A stretch of 64,000 nucleotides of DNA from Haliotis asinina. Lineage: Eukaryota; Mollusca; Gastropoda; Lepetellida; Haliotidae. The position numbers and the translations under genes are program-made. The DNA is taken from assembly GCF_037392515.1 (NCBI RefSeq), contig NC_090282.1:34895054-34959053 (forward strand), in the 5' to 3' direction. How positions within the stretch are numbered: the stretch's first letter is position 1; each line of letters opens with the position of its first letter. The notes under the pieces are model-generated. The model was not told where the DNA came from. It ran no database searches and saw only the letters and a program-made list of their open reading frames with translations. Of the stretch, positions 1 to 11,809 are shown piece after piece.

Positions 1-1
1 T

Positions 2-3000
2 CCTACTCTGATGACTTTGTATAGGAACACCACAGGCTGCATACCATGTCATCATCAAGTCCTTTTCTGTACTGAAAATACAACATGGGAAAGTATACAG
101 CTGTTGCTCAACAGATCAGTTGGAGGCAAATGCAGAGAATTTAAGAAACAGCTTTACTGTGTTGTTAATGCAGAGAAATTGAGAAATGAAGTGCAGTTTC
201 AACTTGTATACAAACTGAAAGAACTTGGAGAAAGGATACAATATCTGGCAGTCATTTGTAGAGGAAACATCAATCATCCTCTTGTGAACCATTTTTCAAA
301 AAATATCCGTAAACTAAGACCAATGGTAAACAATGCACTCTCAAAAAGCATTCAGCAATTGTGGCCAGATGTAATTGTTGTTACATCTGATCTTCCAGGT
401 CAAGGAAAAACTGAACAGGTTCAATGTGATGCTTTTAGTAAAGGGCTCAGTGTTGTGAGCCTAGATGTTAGTGGCAATGTTACTGATGAGATACTCATGT
501 CAGAGTTAAAAGAGATTTCACTGGAACAGGACAGTATTTTCCATATCAACATAGGGAATGTAACGAATGCAGAGGAAATTGACATTTTCATCTTCAAACT
601 CTGCATTTTGAGGTTTATGTCTTGCGGTGCTAACATATTTCCCTGTACAACTGAACACTTGCGTATTGAGATAGCCAACACAATCAACCACACTCTGGAA
701 AATGATTTACCAACCAGTTGCTTTTTCAAAAAGAAAACACTTCCTTGGTTAAATTTCACAAATTTAAGAGTTAGTCAGGAGGTTGGCAGTGCAGTTCAAG
801 TTGTTTGTCATTATCTGCAGAAGCTGAAAGATGATACAGTTGATTCAACAGATATGTATTTTGCTGGTGAGAATATTGAAGCACCACTTCCTGAAGATCA
901 GTGCAGAATCCTACTTCGAGAACGTTTTTCTACGATTGGAGATCTGTCATTTTCAGTAGTAAACATTTTGTTGAATGTACTTGCAGATCAGTTGAAGAAA
1001 ATGTCCTGCAGTTTGTTTTTGAGGGCATCAAATTTGTATTCCATGGTTGGTGACAACACAGTGAAAAGGTCACTTGTAGAGACTTTAATATCTTCATCAA
1101 CTGAATTCGCAACAAGATCAGTTGGGCCATGTCGACAGGAACAGAAGCAGACAGTTGTATGGTCGAAAAGAGATAAGAGTGACCCAAGAGACAATAGTGA
1201 TATGACAACCATCGCAACAATGACTGATAGAGTTCAGGGCATGATCCAGTGGGTGGATAGCAATCACTTAATTGTAGCTTTCCACTGTCAAGATATCCAA
1301 ACATTTTCAATCCTGTACAGAGACTTGAAAAAAATTCCAGACCATGTCAAAACTCTCTTTGAGACACAGATGAAGAAGGAACTACCTGATTTCTCAGTGC
1401 TGCCTGATTCAGAACTGAAGAACATATTGAAACATATTGCTGGATCACTCAATGAACCACTGTCACAAATACCTGAGTCTTATGCAATGACCCCAGACAA
1501 TCTGCTAAAAATGGTCCTAATTGTTATGAGGATAAAAGCACATATCCCTGTGATAATAATGGGAGAAACTGGATGTGGAAAGACCAGTTTACTAAGGTGC
1601 CTTGCAAGTGTATGTGGTATTCATTTCATTGCCAAAAACATGCATGCAGGCATTGAGGAAAAAGATGTGGCCAGTTGTGTGTTAGATGCAGTGAACTTGG
1701 GCAAAGATAATTTAGAAAAGCAAGTGTGGCTCTTTTTTGATGAAATAAACACATGTGATCATTTAGGGATTTTGAATGAGCTTCTTTGTCACCACAGTTT
1801 CAAGGGTCAGATTCTTCCACCAAACCTTGCTATTATGGCAGCATGCAACCCTTACAAGACACGAAAAGAATGTAACATTTTAACAGCAGGACTTGTTACT
1901 AAAGTGAAAAGTGATGAACAGTCAAAACTTGTCTACCGTGTTCACCCTTTGCCTGAGAGAATGGTAGACTATGTCTGGGATTATGGCAGTTTGACAGAAT
2001 CAGATGAAAAGGCATACATAGGCAGTATGGTTGCAAAAACATTGGAGTCGCTGCCCTGTGAGTTACTTGTAGATCTACTAGTAATGTCACAGAAATTCAT
2101 TAGGCATGTTGAGAATCATCCATATTGTGTTAGTTTAAGAGATGTGAACAGATGTAGGCTCTTGGTGTCCTGGTTTAGAGATAATATGCTAGCACAAATC
2201 TCTGATAAAAGGAACAGCACAAATGAGAGGGAAACAGAAGCTGTCATAATGGCTTTGGCACACTCGTATCATTCAAGACTAAATGAAAGCAAACATAGGG
2301 AAGAATATCGACAAAATGTACAAAGCCTTCTACAAAAGCATGGTTTAAATGGTGGTGAGGAATTTGTTCTGGAAACAATAACAAAAAATCAGAAGGCAAT
2401 CCTTGACAAGATGGAACTTCCTGATGGCATAGCCAAAAACACAGCACTTCAGGAGAATGTCTTTGTCATACTGGTTTGTGTCCTGAAACACATACCAATA
2501 TTTGTTGTTGGTAAGCCTGGGTGCAGTAAATCATTGTCACTACAGCTTCTGAAAAGCAATCTTCGAGGGAAAGATTCCAAAAATGACTATTTCCAAAAGT
2601 TACCTCAGTTGTATTACGTGTCATATCAAGGTTCAGAATCGTCTACATCTGATGGAATCATAAAGGTTTTTGAAAAGGCACAGAAATACAGAGAGCATAA
2701 CAAAGAAGGAGATGTGTTACCTGTTGTAATACTTGATGAAATAGGTCTTGCAGAAGTATCTGCGTATAACCCACTAAAGGTCTTGCACAACCTATTAGAG
2801 CCGGAGAGGAAAGAGTTCCCAGATGTTGCTGTTGTTGGAATATCAAACTGGGCTTTAGATGCAGCCAAAATGAACCGTGCAGTGCATCTTTCAAGACCAG
2901 ATATGGCTGTTAAGGAGTTGCATACTACAGCAGTGTCTATTGCTGAATTCAGCAGTGAAGCAAACAAATCAAAATCGATAGACAGTACCAGATACTCAGA

Positions 3001-6000
3001 TTTGTCAACAGGAGTTGATTGTGTTTTGGAAGCCTTGGCATATGCGTATTTTGAATACATTCAAAACCAAAACATCAGGAATTTTCATGGTCTCAGAGAC
3101 TTCTACTCTTTGGTTAAATTTATTTCTCGGGAAACAGAATCTCAGTCATCTGGCCTGAAAAATACATTTCAAGTTGTTTTGAAAGGACTTTTGCGTAACT
3201 TTGGTGGTTTGGAATCAGAAATCAAGTTTGTGATTCAAACATTCAACAAACACTTAAAACGGATGACAAAACAAGAACAACCTCTGGATCTGACAGATGA
3301 AAGTTTTCCAAGTTTATTACAACTTATTGAGGACAACATCAAGGACACTTCTGCTAGACATTTGATGCTTATTACAAGAGGTGATTCATCGCTAGGCGTT
3401 GTTGAAGACCTTCTTAGAATGAACAAGAGATCATATATCACTATCTTGGGCAGTTGTTTTGATGAAGATCAGACAGACCACTACAGCTACAGAGTCCTCA
3501 GTAAGATTATCTTATGCATGGAACAAGGAATCACACTTATTCTAAAAGATCTGGGAAGCATCTATGGAAGTCTGTATGATATGCTTAACCAGAACTACAC
3601 AACAGTTGGGAGCAAAAAGAACTGCAGAATAGCACTTGGTGCATACAGCAACCCATTGTGTCAAGTGGCAGATAGCTTTAGGTGCATTGTTTTAGTGGAA
3701 GAACAGAAAGTTGACTTATCAGATCCTCCATTCCTAAATCGCTTTGAAAAACAAAGACTAGTTATGAGTGATGTGCTTGATCCTGAGGCAAAGAAGATTG
3801 CTGCACAACTGCAATCATGGATTGAAGACATTTCCAAAGTATCAGGTTTTGAATCCATTAGTCCAACAGAACTCCTTCCAATATTCAGTTCAGATCTGAT
3901 ACCATCATTGGTACACAGTGAATACAAGAGTACACTTGATGACAGTGATGATTTTCGAAACTTGTGTTTGCAGAAGATTATCAAACTTTGTACTCCTGAA
4001 GGAATAATTCGTGCTGAAAATTCAGCTTTGATGGCAAAAGAAAAGAGTCTTGTAAAATCAATCCGGGAACAATATTTTTCTCTGCCAATACATGATGGTT
4101 TGCAGACATTTTTGCAACACATGCTGGGGAGTTGTAGCACTGGAATACATATGATGGTATTTACTCATAGTAACATATATGTTGACCTTCCAGCAGTTAC
4201 CCAGATCAGTACCTTACATGCCCAGTATGAAAAGCTGGGGTCATTCAAATCTGAAAAGCAGCTGTCAAGTAGCCTACAACAGTTTTGGTCTGATTCACAT
4301 CATAACTGGCTGTTCATACAAGTGTCACATGTTGATCAAAAACATTTCTTTCTGTTAAAATCCATTCTTGAATTGGAACAGAACAGATATTTGTCAACAG
4401 AAACTTCTACAGGAATCATTAAACATGTTGTTGTCATCATACATGTGGACAGGACTACACAAGGCAGCCAAGTAGGCCTTGTGAACTTTTTAAGTGGATG
4501 GGATATGGCGATAGTGGATTGTCTAGAGCCTCAGATTATACCACTGAAAGACTTACTTCGTGGAACACTGGCAGATATGGCCCTAAGACATCTGAGAAAG
4601 AGTGGGATCACTTTTCAAAATCTTTTTCAAGCTTTTGCATGCATGCGATACACAGAAAAGTCTCGGTCCATAGACAGTATTAAGTCAATGACCCATTTTG
4701 ACACAGTTGTGGATATCTTACTTGAAAGAATTGAGGAATGGATCAGAGAGACAGAGTCTTTCAGTGAAAATAGGAACTGGCAACTTGCAACTGCATGCAA
4801 TATTGTGAAATTGAAAAACTACATGACATTGCAAAATGCACTTTTGGAAGAAATAAAATCAACACTAATGCATCCACTAGCTGCTTTAGTGTTCACCATT
4901 GAAAGACTAAATGGGTGGGATTGTGTATGTGTGGAGGCAGATAATGCATTGAAGCATGACAAACTGAGGTTATGGAAATGCCTTGTCTTGAATAAAACAG
5001 TTGTTGACATATCAGGTGTCCCAGAACCGAAGGGTCCGGAATGTCTCCCATGCAAAATGACAACCTTTGGCACTAAGTTCCCTTTCAGTATGTACTTTAT
5101 TCATGCTATTGAAAGTCTTGAAAGTATATTCTTGGATCTATGGAGGGGCAAACAAACTGAAGAAAATGACAGTTGTGACAAGACAGTTACACAATTATTA
5201 ATTGAATCATTCAGAAAACATGTAAATACTGTTGCCACAGATATGTTTGAATACAGTTATGGAGAGGAACAGTTTTGTGACTACTTTCATGATTTCTGTC
5301 AATGGTTCACGGCAAAACTGCCCTTGAGTATGTCAGAAGATCAAATGATTGAAGTTACTGGTCGTGCTGTAAGAAGTCGGATCTATCTTGATAGAGATGC
5401 ATTTGACATGTTTGTGACTAAGCTTCATGTAACAGCATGGATGTTTAAGTATCAGTTGCAATCAGAACTGATACTTGTTGATACCTGCCTCACACAGCTG
5501 AATGTATCACTTGATGATATACTGAAGCATGCTTATCATCGGGCAGAAAAGGTTAAGGAAACTGAGCAAATCAAAACAAGTGTGCGCCATGAAGAACAAG
5601 ATGACCATGCATTGGAAGTTACACATGATGATCAGCCAAGAATTGAAAGGACAGAGGTGGATGAGGAAGACATTATTGTGGAGTTAAAAGGAGACCATCA
5701 TGACAGAACAGAAGAAAGATGTGTTGACCAAATCGGTTCACCCATCAATAATAATGTAGAGGAAGAGGAACAGAATAAGTTTGGATCAGCAACTGCAGGT
5801 TGCCAGCAAGTAACTTGTGGTCATGAAACAATGGAAAATATGGGCACATGTATAGAGAAATCTAATCAGGAGGATCAGAAGGTCCTGCAAACAGATCCAG
5901 AAGTATTTCAACCTGGTGCTGAACAATCTGATGTTTGTAGTGTTGGGAACAGTAAGAGACTTGAAGCTGTTGAAATTAGTGGTAGTGATGAACAAGGTGA

Positions 6001-9000
6001 TATGTCATTAAGAAACTCAGTTGAAAGCTTAGAAGACGGCACTGATTCAGATGCAGCCTCACACCTTGTGGATCTCGCATGCCAATATCTAATACCATCA
6101 CAAGAACTGAGCAAAATGCAGACTGTAAAAACATGGCAGAGGTTGGTCAATTTAGTTCTTTCACTCACTTCAGATGTCAGTGTTGAGCCTATGGTATTAC
6201 AAACACTTCGAGTATGCAGTGATATGGCCTCACTCATAATTCTGCCTCATGGAGTAAGTGAAACAGATTTCTGGGATATAGGCAGTAAACTTTCAACTGA
6301 CAGCTTAGATTCTGAACATTCTGTGCTCGTACTCCAAAACTTTGTGAGAAAGGTCAGTTACAGTATACCTTCAAAAGATTTGAAGCATTTTGTTGCATCA
6401 TATGCAAGCTGCTGTCTTATGGCTAATGCTGAAACAGATTTTGTTGCAACATTGTCTGGTATTTATTATGATTGTGGGGAGGATGGGAGTGATGTTGCCT
6501 TCCTGGGCTCAGTTCTACATCACTTGATCTACTTGCAATTTGAAGATGATCCAGAAGAACTGATGATGGATAGCTTACTGGAGAATGGGTTTTTCAAAAT
6601 ACTTGACCAGTGGTTAAGAAGAAGCCAAGCACAAGTTGATGATTCTCCACTGGCCTGTATTATTGTTGATCTTTTACAAAACCACATATTTGCAAATGTA
6701 AGTGAAAAACTTCAAAAGCAACCATCTGAGTTTTTTGACCAACTTCTTGAGCTCAAGAGACAATGCATGTGTTCACATAAAGTGACTTTTAAATCTCTGG
6801 TTTTTGTAGCATATCTCAAATCAGCACTGCAATGCTTAGTTAGTTCATTTGAAGAAAACAGCCTAAAAGACAACTCTTGGCAAAAATTAAATCAACTGTT
6901 TGAAGGAGGAACCCTTTGTACAACCAGCAGAATCCAAGGAATGCAAACATATTTTCTCAAATGTCTGACTAAGGGAGGAGGCATAAAAGCATGTATTGAT
7001 ATGAAAATACATTTTTCCAGTTCTTTGACATATTTGACTTCTATTAAGCCAACTTCAGATAATACAGTGACGTTTCTAGAGCAAAATCCAATGGTACTGT
7101 CTCACCCAAATTTGTTCTCTGATATACACAAGGCAGCAAACTGCCTTGTTGAGGGTGACATGAAGCCATTTCAAACTCTGCTACAGGGGAAATGTGGTGA
7201 TGTAATTTACAGCCTCTTTGCATATGCGTTGAACCAATTCTTTCTTACTTCTAATGCAAGAACTCTAAACAGATCAGAGGAAGATGTATCACATAAACTT
7301 GTACAAGAGGCAAAAGATCAACACATGCCTGATCATCAAATGAGGTTGTTTTCAAGGCTTTGTCAACAAGGGGAATTTAGTGTGTTCTTTCTCCAAGTTC
7401 CGTCTACTGTTACTGAGTACCATATGGTATCTGTGATCATTGACACATTATCAACAATAATTTCTGGTGCACCAAGTTCGGATTCTGAAGCCAGTATACA
7501 TGTTTTCCTGGAGTGCATATGCAACCCATGTGTGGGTGTCAAGAGGTCTATCCCTGGATGTTCAGATGGAACTAATGCAGTCAGTAAATCATCTGTTTAC
7601 TTCTTAGATTGTGAATGTGGCTACAGAAATGTATTCAAGGTGGAAAGCAATTGTCCACACTGCTCAAGGAAACTATCGCAAGATCAAGTTATGACTGACC
7701 TAAATTCAAAAGTATCAGATGATTATTATGCTTGCAAGAAACTGATCTGCTGGCAAACAGTGAGGGGCATGCCACAGGTCGTGTTCAGGGTACTTCAGTT
7801 CATATACATCAGTTGCGTGACTGGTGCATTAGCCTTGCGATATACGAATGATGGAGAATTATGTACACTTTTATGCCTTGACAAAGATACAGATGTGACA
7901 GATCACTTTAAAAGCAGACTGTTATGCCATTGGGAATGCTTGAAAAGCCTTTTAAGTATGGGAGATGAACAGCTCAATCGTTTCATGCATATTGTACTGA
8001 GGCAAACTTGTGTGTTCTTGACAGATGTAAAGTGGCATGTTCGCACAACAGTGGAAAGAGACGAGTTTGAATTGCACATATCTGAAACCATTTCTGCCCT
8101 TGTACAAATTCGATATCATGTCATCAAGGAAGATGTTGAAAAGTTCAAAGTTATATATGGAATGGATGACTGGTCTCTGCAAGATTCTGTTTGTGAAGTT
8201 TTTGAGGAAGGAAAACACTATGAATCATTACCACGCTTGTGGAGAGAAATTACCCAACCAAATCCTGAAAATTTGAAAATGCAATTTATTTTGACACATT
8301 CCAATAAGGTGTTTCCTTTGCTCTCACTAATGCTGTATCATGAGCAAGAATTAAACCTTACAAAGCATATTTGGAATGTAATACAATGGCATATATGCAC
8401 AGTGAAACACATCAGTTACAGATACAAGAAAAGAGAATGTAGCAAGAAAACACTTGCAGATTTCAGACATTCTCTAAGTAGTGGGAGTGAACTCACAGGT
8501 GAGGAAGTAAAACAAACCTTAGATGACTTTTTGCAGTCATGGATGGACATCATGAAGATGAAGTCTCTCTTAGACATGTATGCTGATGATTTGGGGCCTT
8601 TAGAAAATATCCATCCAAATACTGAACTGCAAAAGTGTATTGTTGTGAATGAAGAATCACAACTATACAAAGTTTTAGAAGTTCTTTTAAGAATGCAAAA
8701 TTACATCTTAGATGAAGCAATGTCTGTAACACTTCTGCAAGATGTGTTGTCAAGCAGTTTTCTTCTGCGATCGAATACATGTGCTACAGTCCCAATAGTG
8801 AAAATAGAAGATATTAAAGTGCAGCACATCATGAAAGGCCCAGACTTTGATGAACTGCTGAAATTCTCCCAGTGCAACACCCATTGTGGACATGGAAGAG
8901 AAGTGACATATGACTTTTTTCAGATAGAGAAAGACATAGCGATCCAGTGTCTGTTGAACAAAGCATACATTGTCATTGGAGAGAGTTTCCCAGTTATTTC

Positions 9001-11159
9001 TTTCTCTGGTGAAATCCAGCATACAACATCATCCCTTCTTCAGGAGATTGAACAGCTCTTAGAACAAGAGCCCTTGAGTCCTGAAACAGAACACTTAGTG
9101 GACAAAATGGACCCAGCTGACCGTAAAGTGCTTATGAACTACTTAGAGATGACCTTTTGTCTGGTAAAAAGAACACCAGTATCTCCCGAAGACAGGAAAC
9201 GTTTTCTGACTGATTTCCTAGATTTGTGGCAATATCTCTTTCCTTACAGGGTCGAAACTGTTCATGGCTTTTGTTCAAATATATATCTCTACAATATTGT
9301 TGCACTGTACGAAGCTGTGGAAAAACACATGGCCTCTGATGTTGTGGACTCCCTGGAAGACAAATTCAGGAAAGAGATTCCCAGAGAAGCACTAGCAGCA
9401 GTCAGTCAAGTTGTGATCTTTGGTAATCTTTCATTGCTTCAATCTTTGGTGACAGCACTTTCAAAATATGCATACAGATATTTGCAGTCAGAAGATGCAG
9501 ATCCAGAGCAACAGCTTTCTGATCAGCTTAAAGACCCATCTTTGTGGCCTAAAGATATAATCGAGAGAGTATATGCAGATGACACTGACGACAAGAAGGA
9601 TGTTGCGCTATTGCCACCTAGCATATGTGCTGAACATATTTTCCATGTCATTATGTACTACAGAAAGGAAATAAAGGTAAGTTCTGTTACTTAACTGTTA
9701 TTCAATTAGACATGTTCCATACAATGTTCTATTTCAGACCTGTGAAGGTCTGAGTAAGAACAGGTCTTCAGCAACCCATGCTTGACTCAATAGTTGAATA
9801 TGCTTGTCGTAAGAGGTGACTAATGGGATCAGGTGGTCAGGCTCGCTGACTTGGTTTACACATGTCATCAGTTCCCAATTGTGCAGATCAACACTCGTGC
9901 TGTTGATCACTGGATTGTCTGGTCCAGACTCTATTATTTACAGACAGCCACCATATAGCTGGAATATTGCTGGTGGAAAACTAAACACATTCACTCACTC
10001 ATTCAATATGATTTTGGTAAATTTGGAACATATTGTTTGTAATTTCTTACTTATTTTTACCTCTATTATATCACTGCCATAAATCCTGTGTTTGTGACTG
10101 CAATCACTAAAATTTAACTATCACTAGTCTAGTCTTCTTATGACCCATGAGTAGGCCATCAGCAACCCATGCTTGCCATAAAAGGCGACAAACGGGATCG
10201 GGTGGTCAGGCTCGCTGACTTGGTTGACACATGTGATCGGTTCCCAATTGCGCAGATTGATGCCCACAGGATTGTCTGGTCCAGGTTTGATTATTTACAG
10301 ACTGCCACCATATAGCTGGAATATTGCTGTGTGCGGCGTAAAAGTAAACTCACAAGTTGTAATATTTATTATGTTCTAGGGGCATGTTCATGTGACTGTA
10401 GTGATGAGTTCGTGTATTTATGAATAGAGTCATCAATTTAGGATAGCTTTGGGACTCCACATACATTGTTCTGGAAGAGCAGAGAAGTTTCTTTTTAGAT
10501 GAGAGTCACTGTGAATTATATGCCTTTATGACATAGGAAACTTTCTCTAAACTTTGCAAGGCCTTTGCCAAAGCTTGAAGAAAGGTAATAGTGTGGAAGT
10601 AAATAGAAAATTACAGCATTTCCTGAGTCATCGCCAGACACACCAGAGCTTAAGTTGTTCTTATCTATTCCCACATCTGAGTATCAATCACTAGAATAAA
10701 TTCAGTAATGGCATTATTGGGGAGATAAATTTCCATGAAATCATCAAGTACTGGTATTTTTTATGCAATCGAGACAGGATAGGACTATCAAAGCAAATTT
10801 GGACATACTCCCAGCAACTATAATCTGTCAAAGGTACTGTGAGTTGAGTTTGGTGTTCATTATTACTTGAGAAAGACTTCTCTTGAACGTCTTTCTTTTG
10901 GATGACAGCAACCACAAATACAGGATTTAGGGCTATGGTATAATAGATGTGGTATTCATAGAATTATTAAAACCTGAGAAGTATTGTTTGATACATGTGC
11001 CTAATAAAGGCAATAAATTTTTATTAATCTGATTTTAATCAAAAGCCAAGTCCTTATCTTGTCATATTTCAGAAACGGGAACAAAAGGCAATATATGGTG
11101 ATGTTCAGCCCAAGCACAAGCAGACAAAGGCTCTCAAATCAAAGAAATGGAAACGCTGA
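2..11159 (+). CDS. RNF213: RNF213/mysterin-like giant AAA+ protein, 3' part (exons 2-9676 and 11073-11159)
   Basis: Family role: RNF213 is a very large cytosolic AAA+ machine and E3 ubiquitin ligase linked to lipid droplets and antimicrobial defence. The frame is open at the left edge, so the 5' end lies outside; residues are counted from the ATG at 11 (3250 residues to the stop). Seen: a Walker-A-like GQGKT at 130-134; Walker A GETGCGKT at 518-525 with Walker B DEIN at 577-580; a second Walker A GKPGCSKS at 834-841 with DEIG at 909-912, matching the two ATP-binding modules of RNF213; an acidic low-complexity linker at ~1843-2013; a CxC-x11-CxxC ribbon (C2534, C2536, C2548, C2551); and the RNF213-type C-terminal domain with a CGHGREVTYDFF stretch near 2950. 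Odd: no C3HC4 RING is visible where one is expected, and >9.6 kb of coding sequence has no intron. A paralogue rather than the strict orthologue is quite possible; the gene symbol marks the family. Confidence 0.88.
9737..10009 (-). repeat. SINE-like ~290-bp interspersed repeat (family 1), copy 1
   Basis: The copy runs from GACCTGTGAAGGTC through the core TATAGCTGGAATATTGCTG to a short CACTCACTC tail. Same family as 39354-39646, where target duplications define the ends. It lies in the last intron of the RNF213-like gene. Confidence 0.85.
10140..10348 (-). repeat. SINE-like repeat family 1, copy 2 (shortened)
   Basis: Contains the family blocks CAGCAACCCATGCTTGCCAT, GGGATCGGGTGGTCAGGC and TATAGCTGGAATATTGCTG. 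About 25 bp around the CATGTTGTTGATC block are missing and the tail is only a few bases. Confidence 0.8.
11073..11159 (+). CDS. RNF213: Last coding exon of the RNF213-like gene
   Basis: The giant exon ends at 9676 on a codon boundary, followed by a consensus donor GTAAGT (9677-9682). A TTTCAG acceptor ends at 11072 and the frame continues for 28 codons to TGA at 11157-11159. The added tail is strongly basic (ends KSKKWKR). If the intron were retained, translation would stop a few codons after the donor (TAA at 9692-9694). Splice sites and phase are seen directly; use of this exon is inferred. Confidence 0.8.
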   Translation, partial: KREQKAIYGDVQPKHKQTKALKSKKWKR

Positions 11160-11803
11160 GACTGAAGTACCAGTGCAAGTACCTTCCTATTGTGCTTCAT
11201 TTCAGCAGCTGGCACAATTGTATTTATGCTTCTTGTGACAGATACTTCTTATATACCACTTGAAGAATATTTATGAATATTTTCTGCTACATGTATAATA
11301 TTCAAAACCCAATGTTTTATAGACCAGGGTGGTAAGATCCCAACTCTTGTTATGATTAAATCATTTCATAACCATGGACTGTTAAAGTTGTTCTGTAGAT
11401 ATTTATAGTGTATGAAGCATGTCCTTAGTTCAGGAACAAAACAGTGAAGAATGTGTTGGTGTATTTGGTGCAAAGAAAAAAGTGAGGAACCTGACTCATG
11501 CATAGTATATTTATATTGTGCCTACAATATGTTGTGGTGTAAATATTTATGAAGTGGATATGTCCTGAAATAGATGTTGGGGTAGTTGGTAAATATTTTC
11601 AAGTATAATGTTCAAAACCAAATCATTTATTGACTAGTGTGTTTAGAACCCAACTCTTGTTATGAATGATTTCAATAATGGACCCCCATTTTGTGCTAAA
11701 TACAGTAACAAAACAGTGAATATTTTGTTTACTGAATTCGTGCAAAGAAAGATGGAAGAGAATGTGGATGTGAGGAGGTTGGTAGCCACAGTAAATAAAA
11801 CAC

Positions 11804-11809
11804 TTTCAA
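11804..11809 (+). promoter_or_regulatory. Candidate polyadenylation signal for the RNF213-like gene
   Basis: AATAAA about 645 bp after the stop codon. Another lies at 12095-12100. Both fall inside the first diverged unit of the satellite, so the 3' UTR probably runs into the array. Choice between them is not possible from sequence alone. Confidence 0.3.

Larger units (their letters stand above)
9677..11072 (+). other. Last intron of the RNF213-like gene
   Basis: GT-AG intron of 1396 bp. It holds two minus-oriented copies of the abalone-type SINE (9737-10009 and 10140-10348). I see nothing else recognisable in the remainder. Confidence 0.78.

Noticed and set aside
7610..7663. Canonical RZ finger in the RNF213-like protein
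   Set aside because: Only a CxC/CxxC pattern is seen and the typical His and extra Cys are absent, so I call it a zinc-ribbon-like segment only.
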